Below are positions 37,386 to 49,959 of a stretch of 64,000 nucleotides of DNA, piece after piece. The position numbers and the translations under genes are program-made. Under the pieces are notes generated by a model, which made no database searches, had not been told where the DNA came from, and saw only the letters and a list, made by a program, of their open reading frames with translations. Numbering within the stretch: the stretch's first letter is position 1; the number at the start of each line of letters is the position of its first letter. The DNA comes from Rhytidiadelphus loreus (taxonomy: Eukaryota > Streptophyta > Bryopsida > Hypnales > Hylocomiaceae): NCBI GenBank assembly GCA_947034895.1, contig OX344763.1:70699093-70763092 (forward strand), written 5' to 3'.

Positions 37386-37740
37386 AACCTTCAAGTGCCC
37401 AGAATTGCAAGTGAAGACTTCTTATAAGTCATGTAGGCCTCAAAATAATATATCCTACTCCAAAAACATCTTGAGGGACTAGGAAAAGAAATAAGAAAAC
37501 CTTCAAGTGTCTAGAATTGCAAATAAAGGCTTCTTGTAATTTGTTGAGGCTTTGAAATAATATATCCTAGTTCTAAGAGACTAAGACATCTTACCAGGCT
37601 AAGAAAAAAAATATAATATATAAAACCTCCAAGTGTCTAAAATTGCAAGTGAAGGCTTCCTTTAATTTGTTGAGGATTTAAAATAATACATGCTAGTTCC
37701 ACAACTTCTTGTGGGACTAGGAAATAAAACTATAGTATAT
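37386..37740. repeat. Diverged tandem repeat, three units of 112-126 bp
   Basis: Units start at 37386, 37498 and 37624 with AACCTTCAAGTGTCTAGAAT-type starts, followed by 'tgcaagtgaaggcttc', 'ttgttgaggc' and 'ataatatatcctagttc...gggactagga'. Older than the adjoining 180-bp array and unrelated to it. Confidence 0.65.
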
Positions 37741-37860
37741 AAAAATTAAATTAAATGAAGACAAGATTTCCATAAAAAAAATATAAGAAAAAGAAATAGA
37801 AAAGAATGAATGAATATACAAGCTTGCATGTATCAACGACAATATATAATGTAAATAATC

Positions 37861-38562
37861 TCATGAAATTCACGTCCAAAAAAATAGGAAACATGTTGTG
37901 CAAGTTGTAATTATTCATTAAGTCACGAATCCAAAAAAATTTGCAATAGGTGGTCACTTGAAATGACCTTGAATGTCTATGAAAGTAAAAATTGAGGCAT
38001 GCACCTAGTCCTGTACTTTAAAGTCCAAAAACATGTAATCTCATGAAATTCACGTCCAAAAAAATAGGAAACATGTTGTGCAAGTTGCAATTATTCATTA
38101 AGTCACGAATTCAAAAAAATTTGCAATAGATGGTCACTTGAAATGACCTTGAATGTCTGTGAAAGTAAAAATTGGGGCATGCACCTAGCCCTGTACTTTA
38201 AAGTCCAAAAACATGTAATCTCATGAAATTCACGTCCAAAAAAATGGGAAACATGTTGTGCAAGTTGCAATTATTCATTAAGTCACAAATTCAAAAAAAT
38301 TTGCAATAGGTGGTCACTTGAAATGACCTTGAATGTCTGTGAAAGTTAAAAATTGGGGCATGCACCTAGCCCTGTACTTTAAAGTCCAAAAACATGTAAT
38401 CTCATGAAATTCACGTCCAAAAAAATAGGAAACATGTTGTGCAAGTTGCAATTATTCATTAAGTCACGAATTCAAAAAAATTTGCAATAGGTGGTCACTT
38501 GAAATGACCTTGAATGTCTGTGAAAGTTAAAAATTGGGGCATGCACCTAGCCCTGTACTTTA
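37861..38562. repeat. 180-bp tandem satellite, four units
   Basis: Units start at 37861, 38041, 38221 and 38402, giving periods of 180, 180 and 181. Each begins TCATGAAATTCACGTCCAAA and ends near 'cctgtactttaaagtccaaaaacatgtaatc'. Units differ at only a few positions, so the array is young. No open frame. The period is in the range of plant centromeric or subtelomeric satellites, but four units alone do not show that. Confidence 0.92.
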
Positions 38563-39822
38563 GCTATATGTAGATGTAAGACTCTAATTTATTTTTAAAC
38601 ACCTCTATTGAAATAAGGCTATTTTACTTTTTTAAATGCATACCATTTGACAAATTGAAGATTGTAATGTTTTGTTTTTCTACACAGTATAAGAGGATTA
38701 GTGTTGTTGTTCTAGGTACTAATTCTTGAAAAAATTGAAAGCTATATCAATGTTTTGGAAGCAATCTTAGGAAATAAGCTTTTAGAAATTTTAGGTTAGG
38801 ATTCTTTATGAATTCATTTTTGACAATCAAGAAAGATAAACAATTCCACGTGATTGAGATACTTTTGTATTATCAATATTTTAGTTGGAATTGGATTTAG
38901 GAAAATCTATCTAGAACTTTATGAAAGTGAAAGATTTGTAGTAAAGGTTCATTTTACTTCTCATAAAATTAAAAGAAGTGGAATAAAGTTTCCTTTCACT
39001 TTTGAAGAACATAGAAAAACTATAATGGATTTCTCGTTTCCTTTTCAAAAAAATAAAAGAACTACAATGTAAAACGTTGCTTTCACTTTTAGATTTAAGT
39101 CTTTAAATTGAATTGAAAGCACCATAGAAAATATAACCTATGAAATGCATTAAAAAATACAGTTGATGGTCATTATTGTTTCATTTTAGTAATTAAAGTT
39201 CAATTAAAGACATTATTGTATATAACAACATAAAACAATTGACTTCAACAAAGGTAATTATCGATTACAATAGGGCTTGGATTAAGGTAGTATGCTCTAA
39301 AAGCAAGTTAGCATGTAAGGGTTGGTCCACCTTTTTAATAGGTTATCATGTATAGAAATCTTTTCAATCTTTTTCAAAAGAAGGAAAGTAGATGTGGAAC
39401 CTAACACAAGTGGTTATGTATTTATCAAAGCATCTTTGAATTACTTATAAATTTTTAAAGATTTGGGGCATAGGCTCCTATTTGTGACCTCCCAAAATCC
39501 ATCTCCTTGCAACTTGTAAAGAGATGTGTAGAAATCAAAGACAATGATAGGTTCTTGCAATAGAAAAATAATTTTTCCTTGATTTATTCATTTGCTATAG
39601 TGGTCCGTTTAAGAATCATTCATTGTTTCTTCTTCAACTAATAGTAGGGTCCATTTGAAGAAGATGGATGCATTTAGAGTGTACTACCAGACTAGTTGGA
39701 AGGACTTTGAAGAAATGGAATTACTAATCATCTTCTACTTTTGTAATATTGTTTGAATACAAATTTAATACATTGTAGTAAGGGTGTCACACTTATAACA
39801 TACAGGTAATTCCAGTAAGATT
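38563..39822. other. AT-rich sequence, nothing recognised
   Basis: No coding frame, repeat or RNA gene that I can support. The 72-residue frame at 38854-39072 is AT-driven. Confidence 0.45.
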
Positions 39823-42524
39823 TTACTTCTCTGGAGGTGCAGCCAGATAATTTACCGGGTTTGTAGGCGGAAACAGTAGGAGTACTGTGGTAGGAAGTGT
39901 CACATGTATCCAGTAAGTTCCTTTATGAGAACAGGCAATTGCAAATTCCTTGTTTTTTACCTGGTGATACCAGCCCCAGCTACTTTCGAGGCGCATCTGC
40001 AGTCCGCATCCGAGCTTCTCTGCCAGTTTGCTACGCAAGGAATTGGAGCGAAGCCTTCTGCGCTTCTCATTGACGACAAAAAGGGGGATCACAAGAACTA
40101 TAGTGGTGGGGGCTTTTAGGGTTTGTATTTTTTTCCGCTTCGAAGTGAGGGTCGCGGAGCTGCAAAGTGAGTGTCTTTTACCTGCGAAGTTAGGTCGCGG
40201 AGGTGCGAAGTCAGGTCGCTGCAAGTGAGGGTTATAGAGCTTGGAATTTAGGATCGCCAAGGTGCGAAGTCAGGTCGCGGAGGTGCGAAGTCTGCAAGTT
40301 GAAAGGTACGTCCCGAGCACATCTTTGAGAAACGTTTTGTGTCTCTGGTTCGTCGTGAATTCAGTTTTCTTGAAGCTTCTCATGTGCTTGAGATTTTGTT
40401 TTTCTTGATTTCCTATATGAACTTCTGTGGTGATCGGTCTTGCTCGATGTCGATATTGCTCGATGTTCCTTTTCAGATTTGATTTTTGTTGTGTTTTTTC
40501 GAACAACGCACATGAGGTTGTACCCCTTCCCGAACCTCCGGAAGATTCTTTTCGATCATGAGCTTCCTCGCGTAGGCGGAATCCTGAGAGATGTAGGAAA
40601 AGATGTAGGTTTCTAGAGAACGATTCCCGATCTAGGGTTTACGGTACTGATGTTTTAGTCGTACTCACGTTAGGGTTTAGTGTGCTCATAGTTTCCCCTG
40701 TCCGTCTCCTATGAGTTGTGTCCCGAGCCCCGAACATCACCTTTCTCCGTCTCTTGTGAGAGTGAGAGTCCCTGAGAACTGAATTCCAAGAAAAACTAAA
40801 CTAAGGTGGAAGCATCCTCAGGTTCATGACAACTTTTTTTACTGTCTTGTTTTTTTTTGCGTGAGGCTTGCAGAATTTGTGGTGAGCTTCATTTTGAATG
40901 TTGGTAACGTTGAGTGTGGCATAAATGCATGCACATGATGGGAGTTTGCTCTGTCCCCTTCTCCTTCTAAGGGCCCACCCCAGCGTCGGTTGTGTTCTGT
41001 ATTTTATTTTGTTTGTGAGTTTTTGTAACTTCAGCTTTACTGAGCTGGTGCAGGTACCATATTCTAAGCGAACTTTTGGGAATCGAAAAGTGCTCGCAAA
41101 GCAGTACCGAGAAGCCGCAGCTAAGAGTAAGGATTTTTCAACTTGCTGACAATAGAGCGTGCTGCTCATGGTGTGTTGGTAAGCACAGCACAAACTGCAA
41201 GTTGGGTCTCACTCATCAATTTTCACCAAAGGATAACATAAGATCTTGAATCAAATACTGTAACTTACATGCTTTGAAGCAATTGACAGTATAACTGAAC
41301 TGCTTGGTTCTGGATGTACGTTGGCTGTCATTGATTCATGATCCCTATTCGTTTCAGGTGCTCGGCGCTAGCTCTTGAGAATTTGAGATTTGATTGGAAG
41401 CTCCGGTTGGCGTGGAGGCTGCATTCTGTGGAATCTAGCGGAATTTGTGGTGAGTTTTGAGCGCTATATTTAGGATTCGTGCTTGGAAGTGTTGCATTCA
41501 AGTAAGCGATGGGAGTTTCTTCTGTCACCTTGAACAGGCCTATGTCCTTGCAACTTTCCTGCTTCCAAAAGGGTGCTTTGATTCGAAGCACCTGTTCTGT
41601 TCTCTATTTCAATTTGTTTGTTAGCTTTCTTAGCGTTTGGTCTGCTTCCATTGCTGCATTGCAATTATTCTTTTTGGTGTCCATTTGATAGTATTTCTGG
41701 TACCCCACAAAATAATCTTTTTATCTGAACTTCAATTGCCTCTGTGCACCTAATTGTTGTAGTTAGCCCACCTTGTTAGAATGCACAGTCCATCAAGAAA
41801 ATAGCCAAAACAGCTAGTAAGTGTGAGTGTTCCTCCTTTGAACCCTTGTGGAGGTTTCTGTGGTCTTTCATGATACCGTGTGCTCAGTTGGATTGCCCTT
41901 GCGCTTTTCAGTGTTGCTACATACAGAGCAAATCTTTCTTTTCTAGTTTGTAACTGAAGCCTTTGTCATGTACTAGTTGAATGTGTAATGTCACCCACGC
42001 GCATACATCTTTTGAGATGTATACAGGATTGAAATTTTTGGTTAGAAGAACAATGGTATCTTGTGGTTTCCATTTTGTGCGTGGATTTCTTGACGTTGCT
42101 AATCCAATCATGGATAACTCGTTGTTTACTCGTTGTTTGTTTTCCCTAGGTCTCAGGAAGGGTCCTGATATTTTCGTGACTAGGTGTCCGGAACTGTGAA
42201 TGTGAAGCTTGAATTCGGAGACTTCTGAAGCTTGAATTGTGAGTGTGAAGCTGAATATGAAGTTTGTATTTTTAGTCGGAAGCTTAAGCCAGAGTCTGAA
42301 ATAGAATGTGAAGCTTGAATTTTGAGTTATTTGCTCGGGCTTGCTAGATTGTGAATGACGTGGTCAATACGCAGTTCTTGTTTTCCGTCCCTATCCGTCC
42401 CTTATTGTTCTCTGTCCCTGCATAATTAATAAGTTATCTGGATATTGTTGATTGTCCATTTTCTGTAAAGATTAATAAGTTATCTGGGTATTTTATAAAT
42501 TTGTAAAACTTTGCGTTGCTGTCT
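39823..42524 (+). promoter_or_regulatory. Promoter/5'-leader-like region with telo boxes and a duplicated intron-like segment
   Basis: GC-richer than its surroundings. TAGGGTTT (telo box, complement AAACCCTA) occurs near 40117, 40634 and 40672, an element common in promoters of plant translation and cell-cycle genes. Between 40140 and 40310 the words GTGCGAAGTCAGGTCGCGGA recur three to four times. Two diverged copies of one segment (about 40865-41055 and 41440-41640) share GAATTTGTGGTGAG and GATGGGAGTTT. Open frames on either strand (for example minus 40260-39823) show no motif. I read this as the leader of a lost or captured gene. Confidence 0.4.
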
Positions 42525-43416
42525 TGCGCGATTTAGGTGGGGTAGACCTGAAATGCACAAGATGTACTCTAGCATTTTAATAAAAGAAATAAAGTCGATA
42601 ACAAAAGCAACACAACAGAAAGATTTTTAGCCTTGTGTAATTCAGGTGGCATCAACCTGAATTGCACAAGCACAGTCCATTGCTATTCTAAAAATAAATC
42701 AAACTATAAATCAGATATTTTTGCTAAAAAACCTAGAACATAGTCAAAAAAAATAGTAAAATCATAGAGCTAGTGTGCAATTCAGGTAGCATAGACCTAA
42801 AATGTACACAAAGAATGTCGGTTGTGAATACATCATGCTCATCTGTCACAGACAAGAAGACACATTGAACCGCAATCACAAAAAAAGATGCTAACAACCC
42901 ACATCTAATTGATCAATTTATTTTAAGTGTACTTTAGAAAAAACTAACAATCCTGAGGTGTCTATGAAGCAGATAAAGCTGTACTCTAGCATATATAATC
43001 AAAAAATAACAAAAAAAACAAAAGTGGCATGACAAAGAGCATTCAAGCCTTAGGTAATTCAAGTGGCATCAACCTAAACTGCACAAGCATAGAACAGTGC
43101 CAATCAATAAATATATTTACAATATAAACTGTCTAGCTATTGCCTAAAAATCAAAACAAAGCCATGGGAAAAAAAGTTCATATTAAGGTGCACGTCGCTA
43201 GTATGCAATTAAGGTAGTAAAGACCTAATATGCAAATAAATAAAATTTAAGACTTATCCTTCAAAGACAAGACAACACATGCAAAAGAAAATACATCCAA
43301 AGATTCTAACAAACCACAATTAATTGATAATTTATTCATAAATAGACATAATAAAAAACAAATAAAAAACAAGTCTGAAATGAGCAATTCAGGTCGCACC
43401 CACCTAAATTGCGCAC
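42525..43416. repeat. Palindrome array 2 (six copies) upstream of the ParB-type gene
   Basis: Copies at 42525, 42635, 42775, 43053, 43201 and 43383. They have the same symmetric design as array 1: left arm TTCAGGT, right arm ACCTGAATTGCAC or a close variant, with 7 bases between. The copy at 42635 is the best (TTCAGGT and ACCTGAATTGCAC). Spacing is 110-280 bp with AT-rich, unrelated sequence between. The last copy ends 130 bp before the ATG at 43549. Confidence 0.82.
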
Positions 43417-44985
43417 GTGAATATCCTTGAGAAAAAAATAGGTTGTCATTCCAAGTTCCCTTCAACAAAGCTCAAAAAACCCATCAAAACAAAACCATGT
43501 TCATAGAAGGTTAGAAAAATAAAATGTAATTTCTATTTATTTTGCAGCATGGAGGACCAAGTCGAAAATCTAAATGCGTACTTCAAAAGGAGCACAACAA
43601 AGACTCCTGAAGTCGACGATGAGGATGAGATGATGGACGATGGAGATTACTGGGAGTTCAAGGACCCTAAAGAAGTGGAATCCTGGGGTCTGGCAATGAT
43701 TCCTTTCACGGACCACTTTCATTTTACTATGAAGTACACAAATGCTCAAATCTATATTCCAATCTCATTTCACGAGAGAGTGAAGGACGTCATCTACGAC
43801 ATTTATCCACAAATTCTCATACGATGTATCACTACGAAGACGGGGGTCCAGAGCAATGAACCATATCACTTCACCATTCTTGTAAACTCTGACAAGATCA
43901 CCTTCAACATGATGCCCCTTCTCAAGAGTTTGGAGCCCACCCCATACAGCAATGAAATCAAGCAATTGGAGAAGAAGGTGGACGATGGGTATTACTGCAA
44001 TCAGGATGGATCACCGCTGACCGGGAAGAGACTGTGTGAAAAAATACGATTGTTGTTAAACTCCTTCGAGGTCCTCAAGGAAAAGCATGCCATGCAAAAG
44101 TCTTTCATGGCTTCTCGCACAATTTCAGTGGAAATAGCAAGCCAAGCGGGAAGTCAACTCTCCGTGGGAAACCAAGGGGTTGGATCACAGGGGCGAGGTA
44201 CAAGGAACAAAAAAACTCCACTAACACATGGAACACGAGGGAGTCCCCTGGCGTCAACGTCTGCCAAAAAGCAAATTGATCGAACATCAGAACAATCTGG
44301 ACAAGGAGAGTTGAGCTACGCGGACATGATGCTTAATGTTCCACAAGCATTAAATACCGAGCGAAAACCAGATTACAAGGTCATGAGTGCGGTGTACCGA
44401 AAGTATTGGGAAACATACTCAAGCGCGTATGTTCTTCCTGCTGACATGAAGAAAGAACTTCCACTAAAGCAACTCATTCAAGCACCACCAGAGTTCAACA
44501 TACGGGTCCTCGAAGACAAAATGGTTAGGGATATGATGAACTGGCTTGTCAACATTCCTGACAAAAGTGCTAAGCAAACCCTCTGCGTTATGCCCATTAA
44601 TCAAGTGCAAAAGCCGGAGAGGTGGGAAGACATTACAGATGGTGAATTCTACATCATCAACGGTCAGCACAGCGTTGCGGCGAGCAGGTTGATGTTGGAT
44701 GAAGAAAGTGGAATTGACAGAGAGACTAGCGAGCAATTCGAGAAGTGGAATTGCTTCATTGTTTGGTCTGATAATGCTGAGCAGTTGTGGTCGATTTCAG
44801 CATACTATAACTGCACCAATCACTTCCAGGCGATTCAACCATCATAAGCAACAAACATTCTCGGAGCCCGGACAGTGTGGGTGAAGATGGGGAGTCCAAA
44901 AAATCCCAAAGAGGCAGCTGCAATAGGGATTGTGACAATTACAAAAAGAACTAAAGAATCAATGCGAGAGACAACAAAATTCAGG

Positions 44986-45175
44986 GTGTGTAATTCAGGT
45001 CCCTTAGAGCTGAATTGCTCAATTGTTTTTTACATTGTCATTAAGTGTGCAAATCAGGTCCCGTAGAGCTGAATTGCTCACTTGCTTTCTGCTTTGTAAT
45101 TGTTTTGCATAAATTGACTACATTAGAATTCTTTAAAACTTGATTATTGATTCTCAAGTGCTCAACTTCATGCAG
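44986..45175 (+). repeat. Two array palindromes inside P2 intron 1
   Basis: Copies at 44988-45022 and 45046-45080, both with TCAGGTCCC and GAGCTGAATTGCTCA. Together they make up much of this 190-bp intron. The first begins at the splice donor itself. Confidence 0.75.
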
Positions 45176-46528
45176 ACTTTTGAAAAAGCAATGCACCAAC
45201 GTTTTGCAATGATCGATGTCAATAAAAATCACATGACCACTAAGAGAAAAGGTGCAGACGAGAAGCTAAAACTCGTCAACAAACTCAAGATTATAACCGC
45301 ACCGAACGAAGTTTACAATTTGTGGAGCGAAGTCATTACGAATGCAGCACATGGGGAGCTCTTTGATCCTGATACCTTGATGAAGTTCAATGAAAAAGAG
45401 AACTGGAAACAAGAGAGCTGCTCCCTTAGCCGTGACTTCTTCAAGCCTCTTGGAAATCTCAGCTACAATGACCTCGAAAAGCTGGCAAAACACATCCTCA
45501 ACCAATCTGGACCCAAGCGCACTAAAGATTATCCAAAGGTGACTATCAAGACCACAACTTCGGTGCTTGACAGTTGCTACAATACAAAGGAGTGGGTCGA
45601 AAGGCGCAAATGGAAGCAGCTAGTAAAAAAAGCACTCCAAGAAATTGACCCTGACCTCGGATTATTTAGCACAAATGGTGAACTCATTGCCGCAAACTGG
45701 AGGGAATTCAAGCGAAGTCACAGCATTACAAGTGCGACAATGAATCTCCTTGTAGAGAGGCCCGGGGATAAATTCTTTGGAACTAGAAAGCAACTCAAGG
45801 CCAAAAACATGTCCGCGGAGCAGATATCACCACGAGCGGCAGAGTTCTTCAAGGTTTTCCTGCAGAGGAAAAAAAACTTTAAAACGCAAACTGGAATTGC
45901 ATACTTGAGACCCTATAGCATTGGCAACAACATGTGGTCGAAGTGGCCCCCAAAGGCGTAGAACGCGGAGACCCAAAACCAGATAATGCTAGGCGTCATT
46001 GACTTCAGAAGTATTCCAGGGGCCTTAAAGAAAGAGAAGTCCAGTATCGAGAATCCTTTCTTCAACGTAGTCCTCACCTCCATGCAGAATGAGAAGAGTC
46101 CTCTACTTGAAGATATCAAGTCCTGGCTATTTATTTGTGCCGACGAAGTAGATCAGACACAAGTGTTGGCATACGTGGAGAAAAATGCGGTCCTCAAATC
46201 CTTCAGCTTGAATTTTGCCGACTACTACCCGGCCAAAAATGAATGCTTGATGGACCTGCCCGCAAACAGCGCCAAGGCATTGAAAAAAGTTCTTTTGATA
46301 TTTCTTCAAAGTCCAATCAACAATATGAAGGCCAAAATACAAGTAGAGTTCGTAGCTCCCAATACGTCCGTATATAGAGATGCAAGAAAGTATAATGAGC
46401 TTCCATTTCGCATGTATAATATGGAGCTTAGGATGGAATTCTACCTCTGGGTAGTGCAAACGTTTTGCCATCCCGAATCAAGTGTGCTCTCGGTGTTTGT
46501 TGGAGCAAAATTGACATGTGCAGCGCTG

Positions 46529-46744
46529 GTAAGTAACATTTCGCATTTTAGGGCGCTCCCACCTAAATTGCACACCATTGCTCATAAATCTCTGCTTCAG
46601 TTTTCCTTCTTTTATTTCCGTTGTACTTCATTTCAGGTTGCACCTACCTAAATTGCACGCTATTTGAAAGATTTCTAGATAAATTCAAATCATGTATTTG
46701 AATGCTTAAATCACTAAACGCCTCTTCATGTCAATGCCATGCAG
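46529..46744 (+). repeat. Two array palindromes inside P2 intron 2
   Basis: Copies at 46542-46574 and 46629-46660. Both keep the right arm ACCTAAATTGCAC; the second has TTTCAGGTTGC as left arm. Confidence 0.7.
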
Positions 46745-47762
46745 ATGAGCGGTATGAATGTGTATGCATCAGTTCCCGATATTGAATCAGATATATGAAG
46801 CGACGCTATTACTAAGGCAATTATGTTAGACAAAGACGATTTCTTGGCAACAGGATATCACGTCGATGAGGCACAGTATCCCACGGTTCCGGCGTCGCAA
46901 ACAACATCAAGAACGATAAACAGAAAATCAGCTACAGGTTCCCCAAGTAGCCGCGCAAGAAAAAAACAAGTGGTAGTCAATGAAGATGACGAGGAAGAAG
47001 ATGAGGACGAGGAAGAAGATGATGGTCTCGAAGCAATGCCCACACCAGGTGCACGTTCATCGCAAGACATGTTGGGCTCATCAACTTCATCAGGTTTGCC
47101 TCCACCAACTGTTGAGGCTGCATTTCCACCCTCTCCTATGACTCGAAAACCCCTGGCAAAAAAAAGAAGGGTAGATGCAATGGATACCCTTGCGCAGACC
47201 TTGGCGTTTGTAATGCAGCAATAAGAAAACATTCGACTTGAGAATTTGAACGAACGGTCGGAAAACAGGAGGCTCCACGAGGAGTCGAACAAGAGGATCG
47301 AAGGCCTTACAAAGAGTTTTATGAACGAAACAAAGCAAAACAAGGAAATGTGGCAAAATTATATTACCGTCAAGCAAGCCACACCATTAGCAACGTTGGA
47401 TCCCGCCTGAACTTCCCAAGTTCTTCTTCTCCAAAATTACCCTTTCGTGTCAAGTGACGGTGCAATTTCCATTCCACACGACGTTGAAGCAATAGTGCCT
47501 CCTCTTCCTCCTGGAGGACCAGTGCTTGATCCTCCTCCACCAGAAGAAGTTGTTCAAAGTCCTAAGGCACCATCCCAACATGCAGATGCCACGGTAGAAG
47601 AGAGTGTACGTGTTGACGTCAAAACACCAACAAAGACGGCAGAGGTGGATGACATAGGGCATAACCTGCAGGTGGAAACACTTGAAGTAGTACAAGAGAG
47701 TGAAGGCGTTTCCACCGACGTTCAACAAGCAGGTTGTGCCTTGTAATCACTCGATGTCATTT

Positions 47763-47793
47763 GTTTCAGCTTGACTCGAGCTAATTTGATGTA
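47763..47793 (+). repeat. Degenerate array palindrome in P2 intron 3
   Basis: Reads TTTCAGCTTGACTCGAGCTA..., a weaker member of the family, inside the predicted intron 47734-47961. Confidence 0.5.
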
Positions 47794-49344
47794 CATAGAG
47801 CATAAATAGTAGAATCGTGTTTTGTAAGATGAACTTCTAGGACATTGAACTACTTTGTTTCGAGCTTGAAAACTCATTTTTGTATGACCAAACTCATTTT
47901 CTTGAGGCAGTTATATATTGATTTCTTACAAAATATGATTTCATATTTACTGAATCGCAGGGCTTGTGAGTTTGACAAATTTATCCGATCCTACCTCACC
48001 TTCACATCCGTCATCCTTTCCACACATGACAGTTGATGATATTCCTCGGAACTTTGAAAACGCATCACGCGAAGAAAAGAAGAAGGTCAATCCTTCTAGA
48101 TTGACGACAACATTGCATGATAATTCCCTAGCTACCGGTGAATCCTCCCAGAAGCAGGTATGGTTCGATTCATATTCTATCTATCCTACATTCTGTAGGT
48201 AGACTTTGTTGTTTGTACACATATAATTCTCAAGGATTTTGTTCTCTGTTATGTCGTCATGAACCTTCAATGAAGCCGTAGACGATCGTAACCGCTTCCG
48301 CATTCGTCCGTTTGATAGCAGGGATTTGGCCCTCCATCTCGTCATGAAGGATCTTCGGAGGTTGTCAATCGACCATTCAGGTCCAGGGTTGCGGAGAAGT
48401 GGGTCAATGTTATCCTGGACCTAAATGGCATTCTATGTGTCTGCGAAGATTGAAAGTCGAAGGGGTTGTCTCACAAAAAACTCAGGAACTCCTCAGAATC
48501 GCACTCTGCAACCGAACCCGCTCTAGTGGGACCCAAAGTTGTGTGGGTGCGACCCGATTGCTCCAAATTTCTTTCAGAGATAGGAAAAATTGCAGTCATC
48601 TCAGTGTAGAGCTCCATGAAGAAGTCCACTACTAAATTGATATGCAAATATCTCTTTCGAGACGTACATGAACCCTTTCTTATTCTTGGGCAGGATGCAT
48701 GTGACACAATTAAACACAGAGATAAATCAGGAAGGCTGACCACTTTCAAGGAGGCAGGGATTGATAAAGACTTGTTTCTTAAGAATCTTGATACATTGTT
48801 CAAGGGTTCCAGAGGAAGCTTTGCAAGTGACAATACTATTGTAATCGACGATAGCCCAACAAAACACATAACGAACAAGCTTGATAATGTAGTACTACCA
48901 GAGTCATGGAGCTATAGGGGAAACGGCCCAAAAGACACATTTCTGTTTGATGTATTGCTTCCCTGGTTTCAATGTCTGCACGCTTTTGGCAATCAAGGGT
49001 TGAAATCATTTAGGGAAAATGGTCCTAGAAGAATTGGGCAGCGGATGCTTTGCGACGAGAGGAATCAGAAGGAGTACGACAGAATTATGGATGCAATTCG
49101 TGCATCCTCTTGTACTAGTTAGGCTAGGGCTTTGACGTGTATAGTTGACATGGGACCAATTTGCCGTTTTAGCTCGGCACAACTTGATATGTACATTGTT
49201 GATTATATAAGTATGAATAAAAGTTCTGTTCTTGGTGTACAACTTCAACTATGCAGCTGGATTCAATTTGGCTCTAGTACGTTGTGTTTTATTCATGTTT
49301 GCACTTCATGACCTTTCATTTGAATATGGAATTTTTTTCAGATT

Positions 49345-49959
49345 ATGAGCACCACATCAACCCATGCTGTAGAAGGTGGCCTTGCTTGCGCAGCGTCCGT
49401 GGATTCTATTATGGACTATGGACAATACGTAATATTGAGCACTGGAAACTTCTTTTGCTCAGCGGCTACAGCAAATTCCACAATGGACTTTTCAACACAG
49501 CCTATGGATGATAACATGGTGGACAGTCCCCCAAGTGGATGGCCACATCCGCCACTATCTTGCTCCCCGTCTCCTCTGAGGTCTACAAGTCATCATACTT
49601 CTTCGTTGCCCTCCGATAGAGTGCCTCCAAGGAAACTTTACGGGGATATTGATTGTTCATTCCATCCAGCAACATTGAAGTCCGAGGTACCAGTGCGTAC
49701 ATGCCCGACACTCCCTCCTATTGCACCATTGCTTCCACATCAACGAGCATTGTCTGAAGGGTATCAAATGAAGCGTTAACATGGCGAAGTCTCTTGTAGT
49801 TGTTGCTCTATTCCAACATGGGATGCGTGGGAGCGGAAGTCATTGAAATTGCAGTGGCGTCAATTCAGTCGTGAATACCGGAAGATGGACAATGGATATA
49901 GTAGAGGACCGGAAATTTTGAAGGCACTGGAGAAGCTAAAGAGTAAATCTCACACATGA
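49345..49959 (+). pseudogene. Proline/serine-rich ORF of unknown function downstream of P2
   Basis: Starts MSTTSTHAVEGGLACAASVD just after a ttttttcag acceptor-like site and reads through one TAA (49777) to SKSHT-stop at 49957. The middle is rich in P and S. The C-terminus has CSCCSIPTWDAW and WRQFSREYRKM, which look conserved. It may be a further P2 exon or a separate gene of the island. Family not recognised. Confidence 0.4.

Larger units (their letters stand above)
43549..49122 (+). pseudogene. P2: ParB-like, methyltransferase-like, coiled-coil and HAD (FCP1/NIF) multidomain protein
   Basis: Exons 43549-44985, 45176-46528, 46745-47733, 47962-48156 and 48322-49122. All junctions are GT-AG and keep phase across the whole length. 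Domains in order: an N-terminal region; a ParB-like motif FYIINGQHSVAASRLM near residue 370; a methyltransferase-like segment ending SSVLSVFVGAKLTCAALMSG (resembling motif I, with SVFVGAK for DPFxGxG); an acidic run at about 47.0 kb; a helical region (RLENLNERSENRRLHEESNK); and a HAD domain with ILDLNGILC, VVWVRPDCSKFLSEIG, SSMKKSTTKL and NTIVIDDSPTKH. DLNG instead of DLDG is usual in one plant NIF subfamily. Stops: TAA 44845, TAG 45959, TGA 46796, TAA 47222, TGA 47408, TGA 48451, TAG 48607. Two adjacent genes remain possible, but intron phases favour one. Confidence 0.6.

Noticed and set aside
43549..49959. Possible stop-codon reassignment (TAA/TAG read as glutamine), since frames run through many stops
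   Set aside because: All three stop codons interrupt frames, some at positions that should be tryptophan or arginine, and frameshifts are also present. Ordinary decay explains it.
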